Shown: in pieces, positions 52,138-60,681 of the stretch
Position numbering within the stretch: position 1 is the stretch's first letter
Layout: each line of letters starts with the position of its first letter
Source of the DNA: Ideonella_A sakaiensis_A
Lineage (GTDB): Bacteria; Pseudomonadota; Gammaproteobacteria; Burkholderiales; Burkholderiaceae_C
Reading direction: 5' to 3'
Assembly (NCBI RefSeq): GCF_048320135.1
Contig: NZ_CP182947.1
Span: 2,976,001 to 3,040,000 of the forward strand
Length of the DNA: 64,000 bases
Translations under genes and position numbers: made by a program
The notes under the pieces: model-generated
Databases searched by the model: none
What the model was told of the DNA's origin: nothing
What the model saw: the letters and a program-made list of their open reading frames with translations, nothing else

Positions 52138-52536
52138 ATGAAACAACTGAGTACCGTGATCGCCGTCATCGTCGCGCTGGCAATGGTCGGCCTTGCCGCA
52201 TTGAACTGGACGACGCTGAATACCGCCGCACCGCTGGACCTGGCGGTGGCGCAGATCCACGCACCGCTGGGCATCGTGATGCTTGGCCTTGCCGCCGTGC
52301 TGGTGCTGCTGTTTTTCATCGCCTGGCTGCGCACGCAGATCACCGCATTGGTCGAGACCCGCCGCCTGCTGAAGGAGATCCAGCGGGTGCAGGATGTCGC
52401 CGACAAGGCCGAGGCCTCGCGGATCGAGAACCTGCGGCTGGTGATCATGGCCGAGTTCCGCTCGCTGAACGAACGGATGCAGCGGATCGAGGTCATTCCA
52501 TCCCCGCGCGAAGTGCAGAAGGTGATCGACGGCTGA
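52138..52536 (+). CDS. LapA-like small membrane protein
   Basis: The 132-residue product has two membrane helices (LSTVIAVIVALAMVGLAALNW and GIVMLGLAAVLVLLFFIAWL) followed by a charged coiled-coil tail (VETRRLLKEIQRVQDVADKA). The layout, including the NW after helix 1, resembles LapA/DUF1049 proteins, which in E. coli help control lipopolysaccharide synthesis. That role is not established here. AAAGGA lies 7 nt before the ATG. Confidence 0.7.
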   Translation: MKQLSTVIAVIVALAMVGLAALNWTTLNTAAPLDLAVAQIHAPLGIVMLGLAAVLVLLFFIAWLRTQITALVETRRLLKEIQRVQDVADKAEASRIENLRLVIMAEFRSLNERMQRIEVIPSPREVQKVIDG

Positions 52537-52550
52537 CGCGCAGGAGACGC

Positions 52551-53381
52551 TCAGCGGTCGAGGCGGCGGCAGATCTCGGTTGTCAGCGCCGACTGGTTCA
52601 TCGTGTAGAAGTGAATGCCCGGCGCGCCGCCGGCAATCAGCTTCTCGCACAGCGAGGTCACGACATCGAGTCCGAAGGCGCGGATCGATGCGGCATCGTC
52701 CATGAAGCCTTCCATCTTCAGCGCGACCCAGCGCGGGATCTCGATGCCGTCGCGCTGCGCAAACTGCGCGATCTTCGCGTAGTTGTGGAACGGCATGATC
52801 CCCGGCACGACCGGCACGTCGGCGCCGAGCTTGCGTGCCTCGTCGACGAAGTGGAAATAGGCGTCGGGATTGAAGAAAAACTGCGTGATCGCCGAACTGG
52901 CGCCGGCTTTCACCTTGTCGGCGTAATGCTGCAGGTCACGTGCCGCATAACGCTCGCCCGGGTGGTATTCCGGATAGGCGGCCACCTCGACATGCCAGTC
53001 CGAGCCCTGGGTCTCGCGGATGAAGCGGACCAGCTCGGCCGCATAGCGGAATTCGCCGGCGGTCGCGGTGCCGCTTGGCAGGTCGCCGCGCAGCGCGACG
53101 ATGCGGCGGATCTGTTGCGCCCGGTAGGTCGCAAGGATCTCGGCAATGCCCTCGCGGGTCGAGCCGACACACGACAGGTGCGGCGCGGCTTCGAAGCCGG
53201 CATTGGCGATTGCCGTGACGGTCGCCAGCGTCTTGTCGCGGGTCGAGCCGCCGGCACCGTAGGTGACGCTGAAGAATTCGGGCCGCAGCGCGCCGAGATC
53301 CTGCACCACGGTCTTCAGCTTCTCATCGCCGACCGGCGTATTCGGCGGGAAAAATTCAAAACTGACTGGAACACGCATCAT
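52551..53381 (-). CDS. metF: Methylenetetrahydrofolate reductase
   Basis: MetF reduces 5,10-methylene-THF to 5-methyl-THF, the methyl donor for methionine synthesis. The 276-residue FAD barrel has VSFEFFPPNT at the start, FFSVTYGAGGSTRDKT, RIVALRGDLPSG with the substrate-binding Asp, and AITQFFFNPDAYFHF. HFYTMNQSALT comes near the end. Two ATG codons in tandem (53381, 53378) follow AGAGG, and the first overlaps the tlyA stop. It is the third gene of the ahcY-tlyA-metF unit. Confidence 0.96.
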   Translation of the reverse strand: MMRVPVSFEFFPPNTPVGDEKLKTVVQDLGALRPEFFSVTYGAGGSTRDKTLATVTAIANAGFEAAPHLSCVGSTREGIAEILATYRAQQIRRIVALRGDLPSGTATAGEFRYAAELVRFIRETQGSDWHVEVAAYPEYHPGERYAARDLQHYADKVKAGASSAITQFFFNPDAYFHFVDEARKLGADVPVVPGIMPFHNYAKIAQFAQRDGIEIPRWVALKMEGFMDDAASIRAFGLDVVTSLCEKLIAGGAPGIHFYTMNQSALTTEICRRLDR

Positions 53382-54148
53382 CGAACCTCTGCTTGGTTGG
53401 ACAAGCGCGGTCGGTCCTGCCCGGCGCGCGCCCATACAAAAAATTCACGGTTGCCATCGCCGCCGTCGATCGCGCTCGGCAGGTAGTCGAGCACCGTCAG
53501 TCCGGCATCGCGACAGGCGGTACGGATCCGCTGCTCGACCTTCGGATACGACGCGGCATCCTTCACCAGACCCCCCTTGCCGATATCGGCCGGCTGCAGT
53601 TCGAACTGCGGCTTGACCAGCATCAGCAGGTCGCCGTCGAGCAAAGCAGCGATTGCCGGCAGCACCAGCGTCATCGAGATGAACGACAGGTCGCCGACCG
53701 CCAGGTCGAAGCGGCCCAGAGCGGCCTCGTCGAGCTGGCGGGCGTTGATCCCCTCGAACACCGTGACCCGCGGATCGCCGCGCAACTTCGGATTCAACTG
53801 GCCGTGGCCGACATCGACACCGACGACCGCGGCCGCACCGCGTGCCAGCAGCACGTCGGTAAAACCGCCGGTGCTCTGCCCGACATCGAGGCAGCGGCGT
53901 CCGGCGACGTCGATGCCGGTCAGCGTCAGCGCCGCATCGAGCTTCAAGCCGCCGCGCGACACCCAGCGCGTCTCGGCATCGTCGGTGACCTCGAGCTGCG
54001 CGTCATCCGGCAGCTCCTCGCCGGCCTTGCGCAACACCACCGGGCCCCGCGGTCCCAGCCAGCGCACCGCACCGGCAGCAATCAACCGCTGCGCGGCCGA
54101 GCGTGTCGGCGCCAGTCCGAGCTGCAACAACTTTTGATCAGCACGCAT
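53378..54148 (-). CDS. tlyA: TlyA family rRNA (cytidine-2'-O)-methyltransferase
   Basis: TlyA methylates ribose of rRNA cytidines and consumes SAM. The 256-residue product has an N-terminal S4 RNA-binding domain (about 1-60) and an FtsJ-like methyltransferase domain. The catalytic tetrad is complete: K69 (GGLKLD), D153 (VGDLSF), K179 (LVKPQF) and E235 (NREFF). The SAM motif reads CLDVGQSTGGFTD, with Gln where Ala is usual. The stop overlaps the metF start as ATGA; ahcY lies upstream beyond an intergenic repeat. Confidence 0.94.
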   Translation of the reverse strand: MRADQKLLQLGLAPTRSAAQRLIAAGAVRWLGPRGPVVLRKAGEELPDDAQLEVTDDAETRWVSRGGLKLDAALTLTGIDVAGRRCLDVGQSTGGFTDVLLARGAAAVVGVDVGHGQLNPKLRGDPRVTVFEGINARQLDEAALGRFDLAVGDLSFISMTLVLPAIAALLDGDLLMLVKPQFELQPADIGKGGLVKDAASYPKVEQRIRTACRDAGLTVLDYLPSAIDGGDGNREFFVWARAGQDRPRLSNQAEVR

Positions 54149-54155
54149 CAAGGGT

Positions 54156-54260
54156 GCCCCCCAGTCGCTGCGCTCCTGCCCCCAAGGGGCGCCACCCATC
54201 GGGCCGGCGAAGCCGGACCCTCGGGTGTTGCTTGATGGGGGCGGGCGCTTTGCGCCGCCC
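54156..54260 (+). repeat. Dispersed structured intergenic repeat, copy 2 (compact form)
   Basis: This 105-bp block between ahcY and tlyA matches 12595-12784 in the blocks described there, without the extra ~80 bp. It is full of self-complementary pieces: CCCCCAAGGGG, CCGGCGAAGCCGG, and GCGC/GCGC around TTT near 54246-54255. It lies in a leftward transcript, so in RNA it would fold strongly between ahcY and tlyA. No coding frame is supported. Confidence 0.75.
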
Positions 54261-54286
54261 GATTCATACCGTGTCGAGCGCGGGGC

Positions 54287-55720
<1,434 letters not shown>

Positions 55721-55808
55721 GTCGGGGCTCCGTCGGTGGATGACCCGCACGCTTCGGTCGGAACAGGGGATGGATGTCACCACTCACCCACGAAGACCAT
55801 CGTGCGGG

Positions 55809-55876
55809 TGAGCGCGGTTGCAATGAAGGGTCTCGAGCCTGGGATGCCTGTAGGCACCTTGCAACGCTCCTCGAAA
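55809..55876 (-). promoter_or_regulatory. SAH riboswitch controlling ahcY
   Basis: Read on the minus strand, the leader contains CGAGGAGCGTTGCAA, a short hairpin arm pair GGTGCC/GGCATC, CCCAGGCTCG, and TTGCAACCGCGCTCA in the order of the SAH riboswitch aptamer. CGAG pairs with CTCG for P1. GAGCG and TTGC pair with CGCTC and GCAA further on for the pseudoknotted stem. The conserved CAGGCTCG and GCGCTCA match the known Ralstonia structure. In this class, SAH binding raises ahcY expression. Confidence 0.93.
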
Positions 55877-55885
55877 CAGCCGCAG

Positions 55886-55916
55886 ATTGTAGCTGAACTG
55901 GCTGTTCCGTTGGCAA
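55886..55916 (-). promoter_or_regulatory. Candidate ahcY promoter
   Basis: TACAAT (55891-55886, minus strand) would start transcription near 55879, a few nucleotides before the riboswitch. TTGCCA (55916-55911) is a possible -35, although the 19-bp spacing is long. Confidence 0.5.
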
Positions 55917-56073
55917 GCCGGCTGGCAACACGCGTCAAATGGCGTCGTCGGGGACAATACCGCCTTCACGCAGGCCCGGCGGGCTTGCAACGCGGCCCCG
56001 CGAGGCGACGGCGGGCGCCCGCGGCAACCGCGTGCAACGCACAATCGGACCTCAGTGTTTCAGGAGACGGCGG

Positions 56074-56406
56074 ATGATGTACAAGTTCAAATCGAAGGCG
56101 GCAGGTGACGTGATCATGTTGCAGCCGAACGGCGACCAGGTGATGCGCATCCTCGGCAGGGAGCCCGCGGCGAAGGGGATTCTGGAAGCACAGAATCTGC
56201 CGGCTGCAGCGGCTGCACTCGAGGCCGCTGTCGCCGCCGACGAGCAGGCCCGCCAGCAACAGAAGGATGCCGACGATGACACCGACGCTGCGCAAGCCGC
56301 CGGCAGCGGGCGCGACAAGGTATCGCTGCGGCAACGTGTCTGGCCGCTGGTCGAGATGATGAAGCGCTCGCACGCGGCCGGCGAAGACATCGTCTGGGGG
56401 GTCTGA
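56074..56406 (+). CDS. DUF1840 family protein
   Basis: The 110-residue cytoplasmic protein starts MMYKFKSKAAGDVIMLQPNG and contains GRDKVSLRQRVWPLVEMMKRSHAAGEDIVWGV, the DUF1840 pattern. An acidic, Ala/Gln-rich linker joins the two parts. The function is unknown. Tandem ATG codons (56074, 56077) follow GGAGA. It lies 1 nt before the phosphatase gene, suggesting an operon. Confidence 0.88.
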   Translation: MMYKFKSKAAGDVIMLQPNGDQVMRILGREPAAKGILEAQNLPAAAAALEAAVAADEQARQQQKDADDDTDAAQAAGSGRDKVSLRQRVWPLVEMMKRSHAAGEDIVWGV

Positions 56407-56407
56407 G

Positions 56408-57097
56408 ATGAGTTTCGAGACCGGAACGCGCGTCGTCGCGGTTCGCCATGGCGAGACGGCATGGAACGTCGATTCGCGGATCCAGGGCCATCTCGATATC
56501 GAGCTGAATCCTTCCGGGCGTCGGCAGGCCGAACGGCTCGGTCATGCACTCAGCGCCGACGGCCTGGCGGCCGTATATTCGAGCGACTTGTCGCGCGCAT
56601 TCGACACCGCGCAGGCTATCGCTCGCCACTCCGGCCTGGCGGTGCGCACCGACCTCGGACTGCGCGAGCGCAATTTCGGCAGTTTCCAGGGCCAGACCTT
56701 CCAGCAGATCGAGTCGCGCTGGCCCGAGCTGAGCCGGCGCTGGCGCCGCCGCGACCCCGATTTCGCACCGCCGGGCGGCGAATCGCTGCTGGCGTTTTAT
56801 CAGCGCTGCGTCGCGGCCGCCGAGCGGCTTGCCGCCGCCCATCCAGGTGAAGCGATCGCCATCGTCGCCCACGGCGGGGTGCTCGACTGCCTGTATCGGG
56901 CAGCGACCCGCATCAGTCTGCAGGCGCCACGCACCTGGCTGGTGACCAACGCCAGCATCAATCGGCTGCTGCACAGCGGCCAGGGTTTCACACTGGTTGG
57001 CTGGGCCGACAGCGCCCACCTCGACGCCGACGGCGAAGGTCTGGACGAGGAAAGCGACGGCCGCAAGGTGGTCGACGCCGCTCGCCACGCCGCCTGA
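56408..57097 (+). CDS. Histidine phosphatase family protein (phosphoglycerate-mutase-like)
   Basis: The 229-residue product has the catalytic RHGE at 13-16 (AVRHGETAWNVDSRIQG), the arginine-bearing SDLSRAFDTAQAIA, LRERNFGSFQGQTF with the acid residue, and the second histidine in VAHGGVLDCL. These are intact for phosphatase activity. GpmB-, CobC- and PhoE-like enzymes share this pattern, so the substrate is unresolved. It is probably co-transcribed with the DUF1840 gene and the DSD1 enzyme 28 nt downstream. Confidence 0.9.
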   Translation: MSFETGTRVVAVRHGETAWNVDSRIQGHLDIELNPSGRRQAERLGHALSADGLAAVYSSDLSRAFDTAQAIARHSGLAVRTDLGLRERNFGSFQGQTFQQIESRWPELSRRWRRRDPDFAPPGGESLLAFYQRCVAAAERLAAAHPGEAIAIVAHGGVLDCLYRAATRISLQAPRTWLVTNASINRLLHSGQGFTLVGWADSAHLDADGEGLDEESDGRKVVDAARHAA

Positions 57098-57125
57098 TGC
57101 AGCGACGCGACGCGGGGGCTTTTCG

Positions 57126-58262
57126 ATGATCGAACCGGCAGCCCGCGTCGGTGACGCCGTGGCGGCGATCGATACGCCGGCGCTGGTGGTCGATCTCGAT
57201 GCGATGGAGCGCAACCTGGCCGCGATGGCCGGCTTCGCCCGCGAGCACGGCATCCGGCTGCGCCCGCACGCCAAGATGCACAAGTGCGCGGCGATTGCCC
57301 GGCTGCAGATCGCTGCCGGCGCGGTCGGAGTCTGTGTGCAGAAACTGTCGGAAGCGCAGGCGCTGGCGGCAGCCGGCATCGGCGACATCCTGATCACCAA
57401 CGAGATCGTCGATCCCCGCAAGCTCGAGCAGGTCTCCCGGCTCGCTGGTGGAACACGGCTTGGCATCTGCGTCGACTCCGAACTCGGCATCGAGCGGCTG
57501 GCCGAAGCGGTGCACCGCGCCGGCAGCCGGCTCGACGTCTACGTCGAGATCGATGTCGGTCAGGGCCGCTGCGGCGCCGCAGCGGAACGGGCCGCGGAAC
57601 TGGCCGGAATGGTGCAGCGGCACACTGCGGCCAAGCGTGGCCTGCGTTTTGCCGGGCTGCAGGCCTACCACGGTGGCGCCCAGCACCTGCGCAGCGAGGC
57701 CGAGCGGCGCGCTGCGATCGCTGCCGCGTTGGCCGTCGTTCAGCGCGCGCTCGCAGCGCTCGACGCCGCCGGCATCGAAAACCCGCTGGTGACTGGTGCC
57801 GGCACCGGCAGCTTCGGACATGAAGCTGCCAGCGGTATCTACGGCGAACTGCAGGCCGGCAGCTATTTGTTCATGGATGCCGACTATGCGGCGAACCAGC
57901 CGGCAGCGGATGTTCCTCGTTTCGAGCATGCGCTGTTCGTCAAGTCGCAGGTGGTCAGCAGCGGCAACGGCCGTGCAGTGGTCGACGCCGGCCACAAGTC
58001 GCATGCGATCGATTCAGGTCTGCCCCTGGTCTGGCAACGCCGAGGCCTGCGCTTTGCCAACGGCGGCGACGAGCATGGGATCCTCGCCGCTGGCGACGAC
58101 GGCGAACCGCTGCCGGGGCTCGGCGAGACGGTCTGGCTGGTGCCGGGGCATTGCGATCCGACCGTCAATCTGCACGAGCAACTGATTGCCGTGCGCGGTG
58201 GGCTGGACGACGGTGTCGTCGAGGCGGTGTGGGTGGTCGACGCGCGCGGCTGCTTGCGCTGA
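57126..58262 (+). CDS. DSD1 family PLP-dependent enzyme (D-threonine aldolase / D-serine dehydratase-like)
   Basis: The 378-residue fold-type III enzyme begins with TPALVVDLDAMERNLAAMAG. The PLP lysine is in RPHAKMHKCA (K50 region), followed by GAGTGSFGHEAASGIYGELQ. The C-terminal metal site is PGHCDPTVNLHEQ (His and Cys). Family members cleave D-3-hydroxyamino acids or dehydrate D-serine with a divalent metal; which applies here cannot be told. ATG 57126 has no strong Shine-Dalgarno. Confidence 0.9.
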   Translation: MIEPAARVGDAVAAIDTPALVVDLDAMERNLAAMAGFAREHGIRLRPHAKMHKCAAIARLQIAAGAVGVCVQKLSEAQALAAAGIGDILITNEIVDPRKLEQVSRLAGGTRLGICVDSELGIERLAEAVHRAGSRLDVYVEIDVGQGRCGAAAERAAELAGMVQRHTAAKRGLRFAGLQAYHGGAQHLRSEAERRAAIAAALAVVQRALAALDAAGIENPLVTGAGTGSFGHEAASGIYGELQAGSYLFMDADYAANQPAADVPRFEHALFVKSQVVSSGNGRAVVDAGHKSHAIDSGLPLVWQRRGLRFANGGDEHGILAAGDDGEPLPGLGETVWLVPGHCDPTVNLHEQLIAVRGGLDDGVVEAVWVVDARGCLR

Positions 58263-58482
58263 CAACGTCGGGCGATCGGCCGGCAGGCTCGGCTTCAGTT
58301 GTGCCGCGACTGGCCGATTTGCAACAGGTGTCGGATCAAAGGGTTGATTCGTACACTTTTGGTTACGGTTCTTTGTACCATTCGAGGTCTGCTTACCGCA
58401 ACCGCCAAACCTCGGCAATCCCTAGCTTGGCGAAAACGCCCCGGCCACACGCCGGCAATGACTCCGTGAACGGCTGCAAACC
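58263..58482 (+). other. 220-bp leader region of the signalling operon
   Basis: The spacer is locally AT-richer (58340-58400), where TTGATT, TTTGGTT and TACCAT suggest promoter elements that I cannot assign with proper spacing. A small hairpin CCGGC/GCCGG lies at 58441-58455. No gene is evident and it does not match a c-di-GMP riboswitch that I can recognise. Confidence 0.4.
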
Positions 58483-60681
58483 TTGACCCGAAATCAGGTC
58501 GTCTCCGATGCCAGGCTCAGGCTGGGGGCGGTGCGCTTGCCGGCGTTGCCGGAAGTGTTGCTGAAGCTGCTCGAGCTGTACCGGCGCGAGGATGCAAGCA
58601 TCGGCGAATTTGCCGACCTGATCGGCGCCGATCCCGCGATGTCGGCCAAGGTGATGACGGTTGCCAACAGCGCCGCCTACCGCCGGGCAAGCCGGTGCCG
58701 CGACCTCGGTGACTGTCTGGCGCTGCTCGGCACCGAGACGGTTCGCACGATCGTCATCAACCAGGCGGTTTTCCAGGCGATGCACAGTGTGCCCACGCTG
58801 CGCCGTGCCGACCTCGGGCCGTTCTGGCGTCATTCGCTGCTGGCAGCCGCGGTGGCCCGCGAGGCGGCGCGACACAACCCCGAGGTCAAGGCCGACGAAG
58901 CCTATCTGGCCGGCCTGCTGCACGACATCGGACGGCTGGCATTGCTCGCCGCCGCGCCCGAGTTTTTTGCCGAAGGCTTGCCGGCCGACGACGACCCTTC
59001 GCACTGCGAGGCCGAGCGCCGCTGGCTGAAGGTCGACCATGCCGAGGCTGGGGCCTGGCTGATCGACCGCTGGCATCTCAGCCGCGTGCTCGGCGACGGC
59101 GTGCGTTACCACCACCAGCCGCTGCAGCGGCTGGCGGACGCCGACCCGTTGATCCGGATCGTTGCACTGGCGCATCTGGTCGCCGACGAATCGCCGAATC
59201 CGAAACTGGTTGGCGAAGCCGGCGGCTTGTGCGGCCTCGACATGGCGCAGGTGTCGTCGATCGCGGCGAAGGCCGGTTCGACGCTGAAGCGCACCGCCGA
59301 GCAGCTCGGCATCCGGCTCGACCAGAGCGGCAACCCGAAGCGCTCGACTGCGGCTGCCGAGCAGCTCGAGGAAGAGGTCGGCACGCTGATGCTTGCGACC
59401 ACCGTGTTGTCGAACCTGCCGCTGGCGCCTGACGAAACAAGTTATCTGCACGGACTGGCCGATGCGGCGCGTTTGATCTTCCAGTTCGACGAGGTCATCG
59501 CGATGGCACCGGATCGCGAGCAGCGGCTGCGCCGGGTCGATCAGTTGCGGTCGCCGCCCGACGCGCAGGATGCCGTCTGGCAGGATTTTTCGGTGCCGAG
59601 CGGCGCCGGTACCCGGATCGGTGATGCACTGGCCAATCGGCGAGCGCTCTTCATCGACCGCGAAGCGGACGCCGCCGAGATCCTGTCGATTGCCGAGGAC
59701 CAATTGCTGCGGCGGCTGGACAGCGAGCAGGTGGTGATCTTGCCGACCCGGCTCGAAAGAGACGGCGGTGCGGAAATGGCGGCACTGGTCTGTGTCGGCG
59801 ACCGGCCGTTGCTGGCCGAGCTGGCGGCCCGGCAATCGTTCCTCAGCGCGTTCATTGGCCGTGCCGAAGCGGCGCGTGCGCGCGGCCAGGAGCAGCAGCG
59901 CGCGATGCAGCGGGTGCGTGACGAGCAGACCGCCAGCCTGATCGGCTCGGCGCGCGATCTGGCGCACGAGATCAACAATCCGCTGGCAATCGTGCAGAAC
60001 TATCTGGGCCTGCTCGACGTCAAGCTGGGCACCTCCGATGCGCTGGGCGCCGACGAACTGCGCGACCTGAGCGGTGACATCGAGGTGCTGCAGCAGGAGG
60101 TGGCGAGGGTCGGCCGGCTGGTTCGCGAATTGAGCAGCGCGACGGCTGCGACTGCAGCCAACAGCGTCGACATCAACCGCCTGATCGCCGACGTGGTCCG
60201 CCTGTTCCGCGCCGATGCCCGGGCCGCCGGCATCGATCTCAGTGCGCAGACGAGCGACAGCGCGGCAACGCTGTCGATGCTCGAACGAGACAAGCTCGAA
60301 CAGGTGCTCGTCAATCTGGTTAAGAATGCGATCGAGGCGATGCAGGCCAGCAGCTTCGAGGGTGGCCAGATCGTCATCGCCAACGGCGGTCTGCTCAATC
60401 GCGACGGCCAGCTGTCACTCGAATTGATTGTGCGAGACAATGGACCAGGGATGCCGAAAGAGACCTTGCAACGTGTGTTTGCCGCGAAGCAGGATGCGGG
60501 AAGCGCAACTTCATCTGCAGGCGCTCAGGCCCGGGGTCGCGGCCTGGTGATCGTTCACCAGCTGGTGCGCGCGATGGGTGGCACGATCCTGTGCCGCAGC
60601 AGTGGCGCGGGAACCCGTTTCGACATGTTGTTGCCCTATCGCCAGCCACCCGCTTCCGAACCAGAGTTGCCGTTGTCATGA
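58483..60681 (+). CDS. HDOD-GAF-like sensor histidine kinase
   Basis: The 732-residue soluble protein has an N-terminal HDOD domain (about 15-210; LPALPEVLLKLLEL, LLHDIGRLALLA). A GAF-like middle follows (about 310-470). The histidine kinase core has phosphoacceptor His495 (DLAHEINNPLAIV), N-box VNLVKNAIEAM, G1 VRDNGPGMP and G2 GRGLVIVHQLV. It has no membrane segments, so it senses an internal cue. Start TTG 58483 is uncertain; GTG 58531 is possible. It overlaps the response-regulator gene by 4 nt. Confidence 0.9.
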   Translation: MTRNQVVSDARLRLGAVRLPALPEVLLKLLELYRREDASIGEFADLIGADPAMSAKVMTVANSAAYRRASRCRDLGDCLALLGTETVRTIVINQAVFQAMHSVPTLRRADLGPFWRHSLLAAAVAREAARHNPEVKADEAYLAGLLHDIGRLALLAAAPEFFAEGLPADDDPSHCEAERRWLKVDHAEAGAWLIDRWHLSRVLGDGVRYHHQPLQRLADADPLIRIVALAHLVADESPNPKLVGEAGGLCGLDMAQVSSIAAKAGSTLKRTAEQLGIRLDQSGNPKRSTAAAEQLEEEVGTLMLATTVLSNLPLAPDETSYLHGLADAARLIFQFDEVIAMAPDREQRLRRVDQLRSPPDAQDAVWQDFSVPSGAGTRIGDALANRRALFIDREADAAEILSIAEDQLLRRLDSEQVVILPTRLERDGGAEMAALVCVGDRPLLAELAARQSFLSAFIGRAEAARARGQEQQRAMQRVRDEQTASLIGSARDLAHEINNPLAIVQNYLGLLDVKLGTSDALGADELRDLSGDIEVLQQEVARVGRLVRELSSATAATAANSVDINRLIADVVRLFRADARAAGIDLSAQTSDSAATLSMLERDKLEQVLVNLVKNAIEAMQASSFEGGQIVIANGGLLNRDGQLSLELIVRDNGPGMPKETLQRVFAAKQDAGSATSSAGAQARGRGLVIVHQLVRAMGGTILCRSSGAGTRFDMLLPYRQPPASEPELPLS

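Larger units (their letters stand above)
55721..56073. other. 353-bp non-coding region between ahcY and the DUF1840 gene
   Basis: This is the longest gene-free stretch. Its left 160 bp is the ahcY leader with the SAH riboswitch and competing stems. The ahcY promoter lies at 55886-55916. The right part holds possible -10 boxes for the rightward DUF1840 gene (GACAAT at 55953-55958; CACAAT at 56040-56045). Nothing coding is evident. Confidence 0.7.

Noticed and set aside
58263..58482. A c-di-GMP riboswitch before the HDOD-kinase/GGDEF-EAL operon
   Set aside because: The spacer has hairpins and local AT-richness but none of the conserved GEMM sequence blocks that I would expect.
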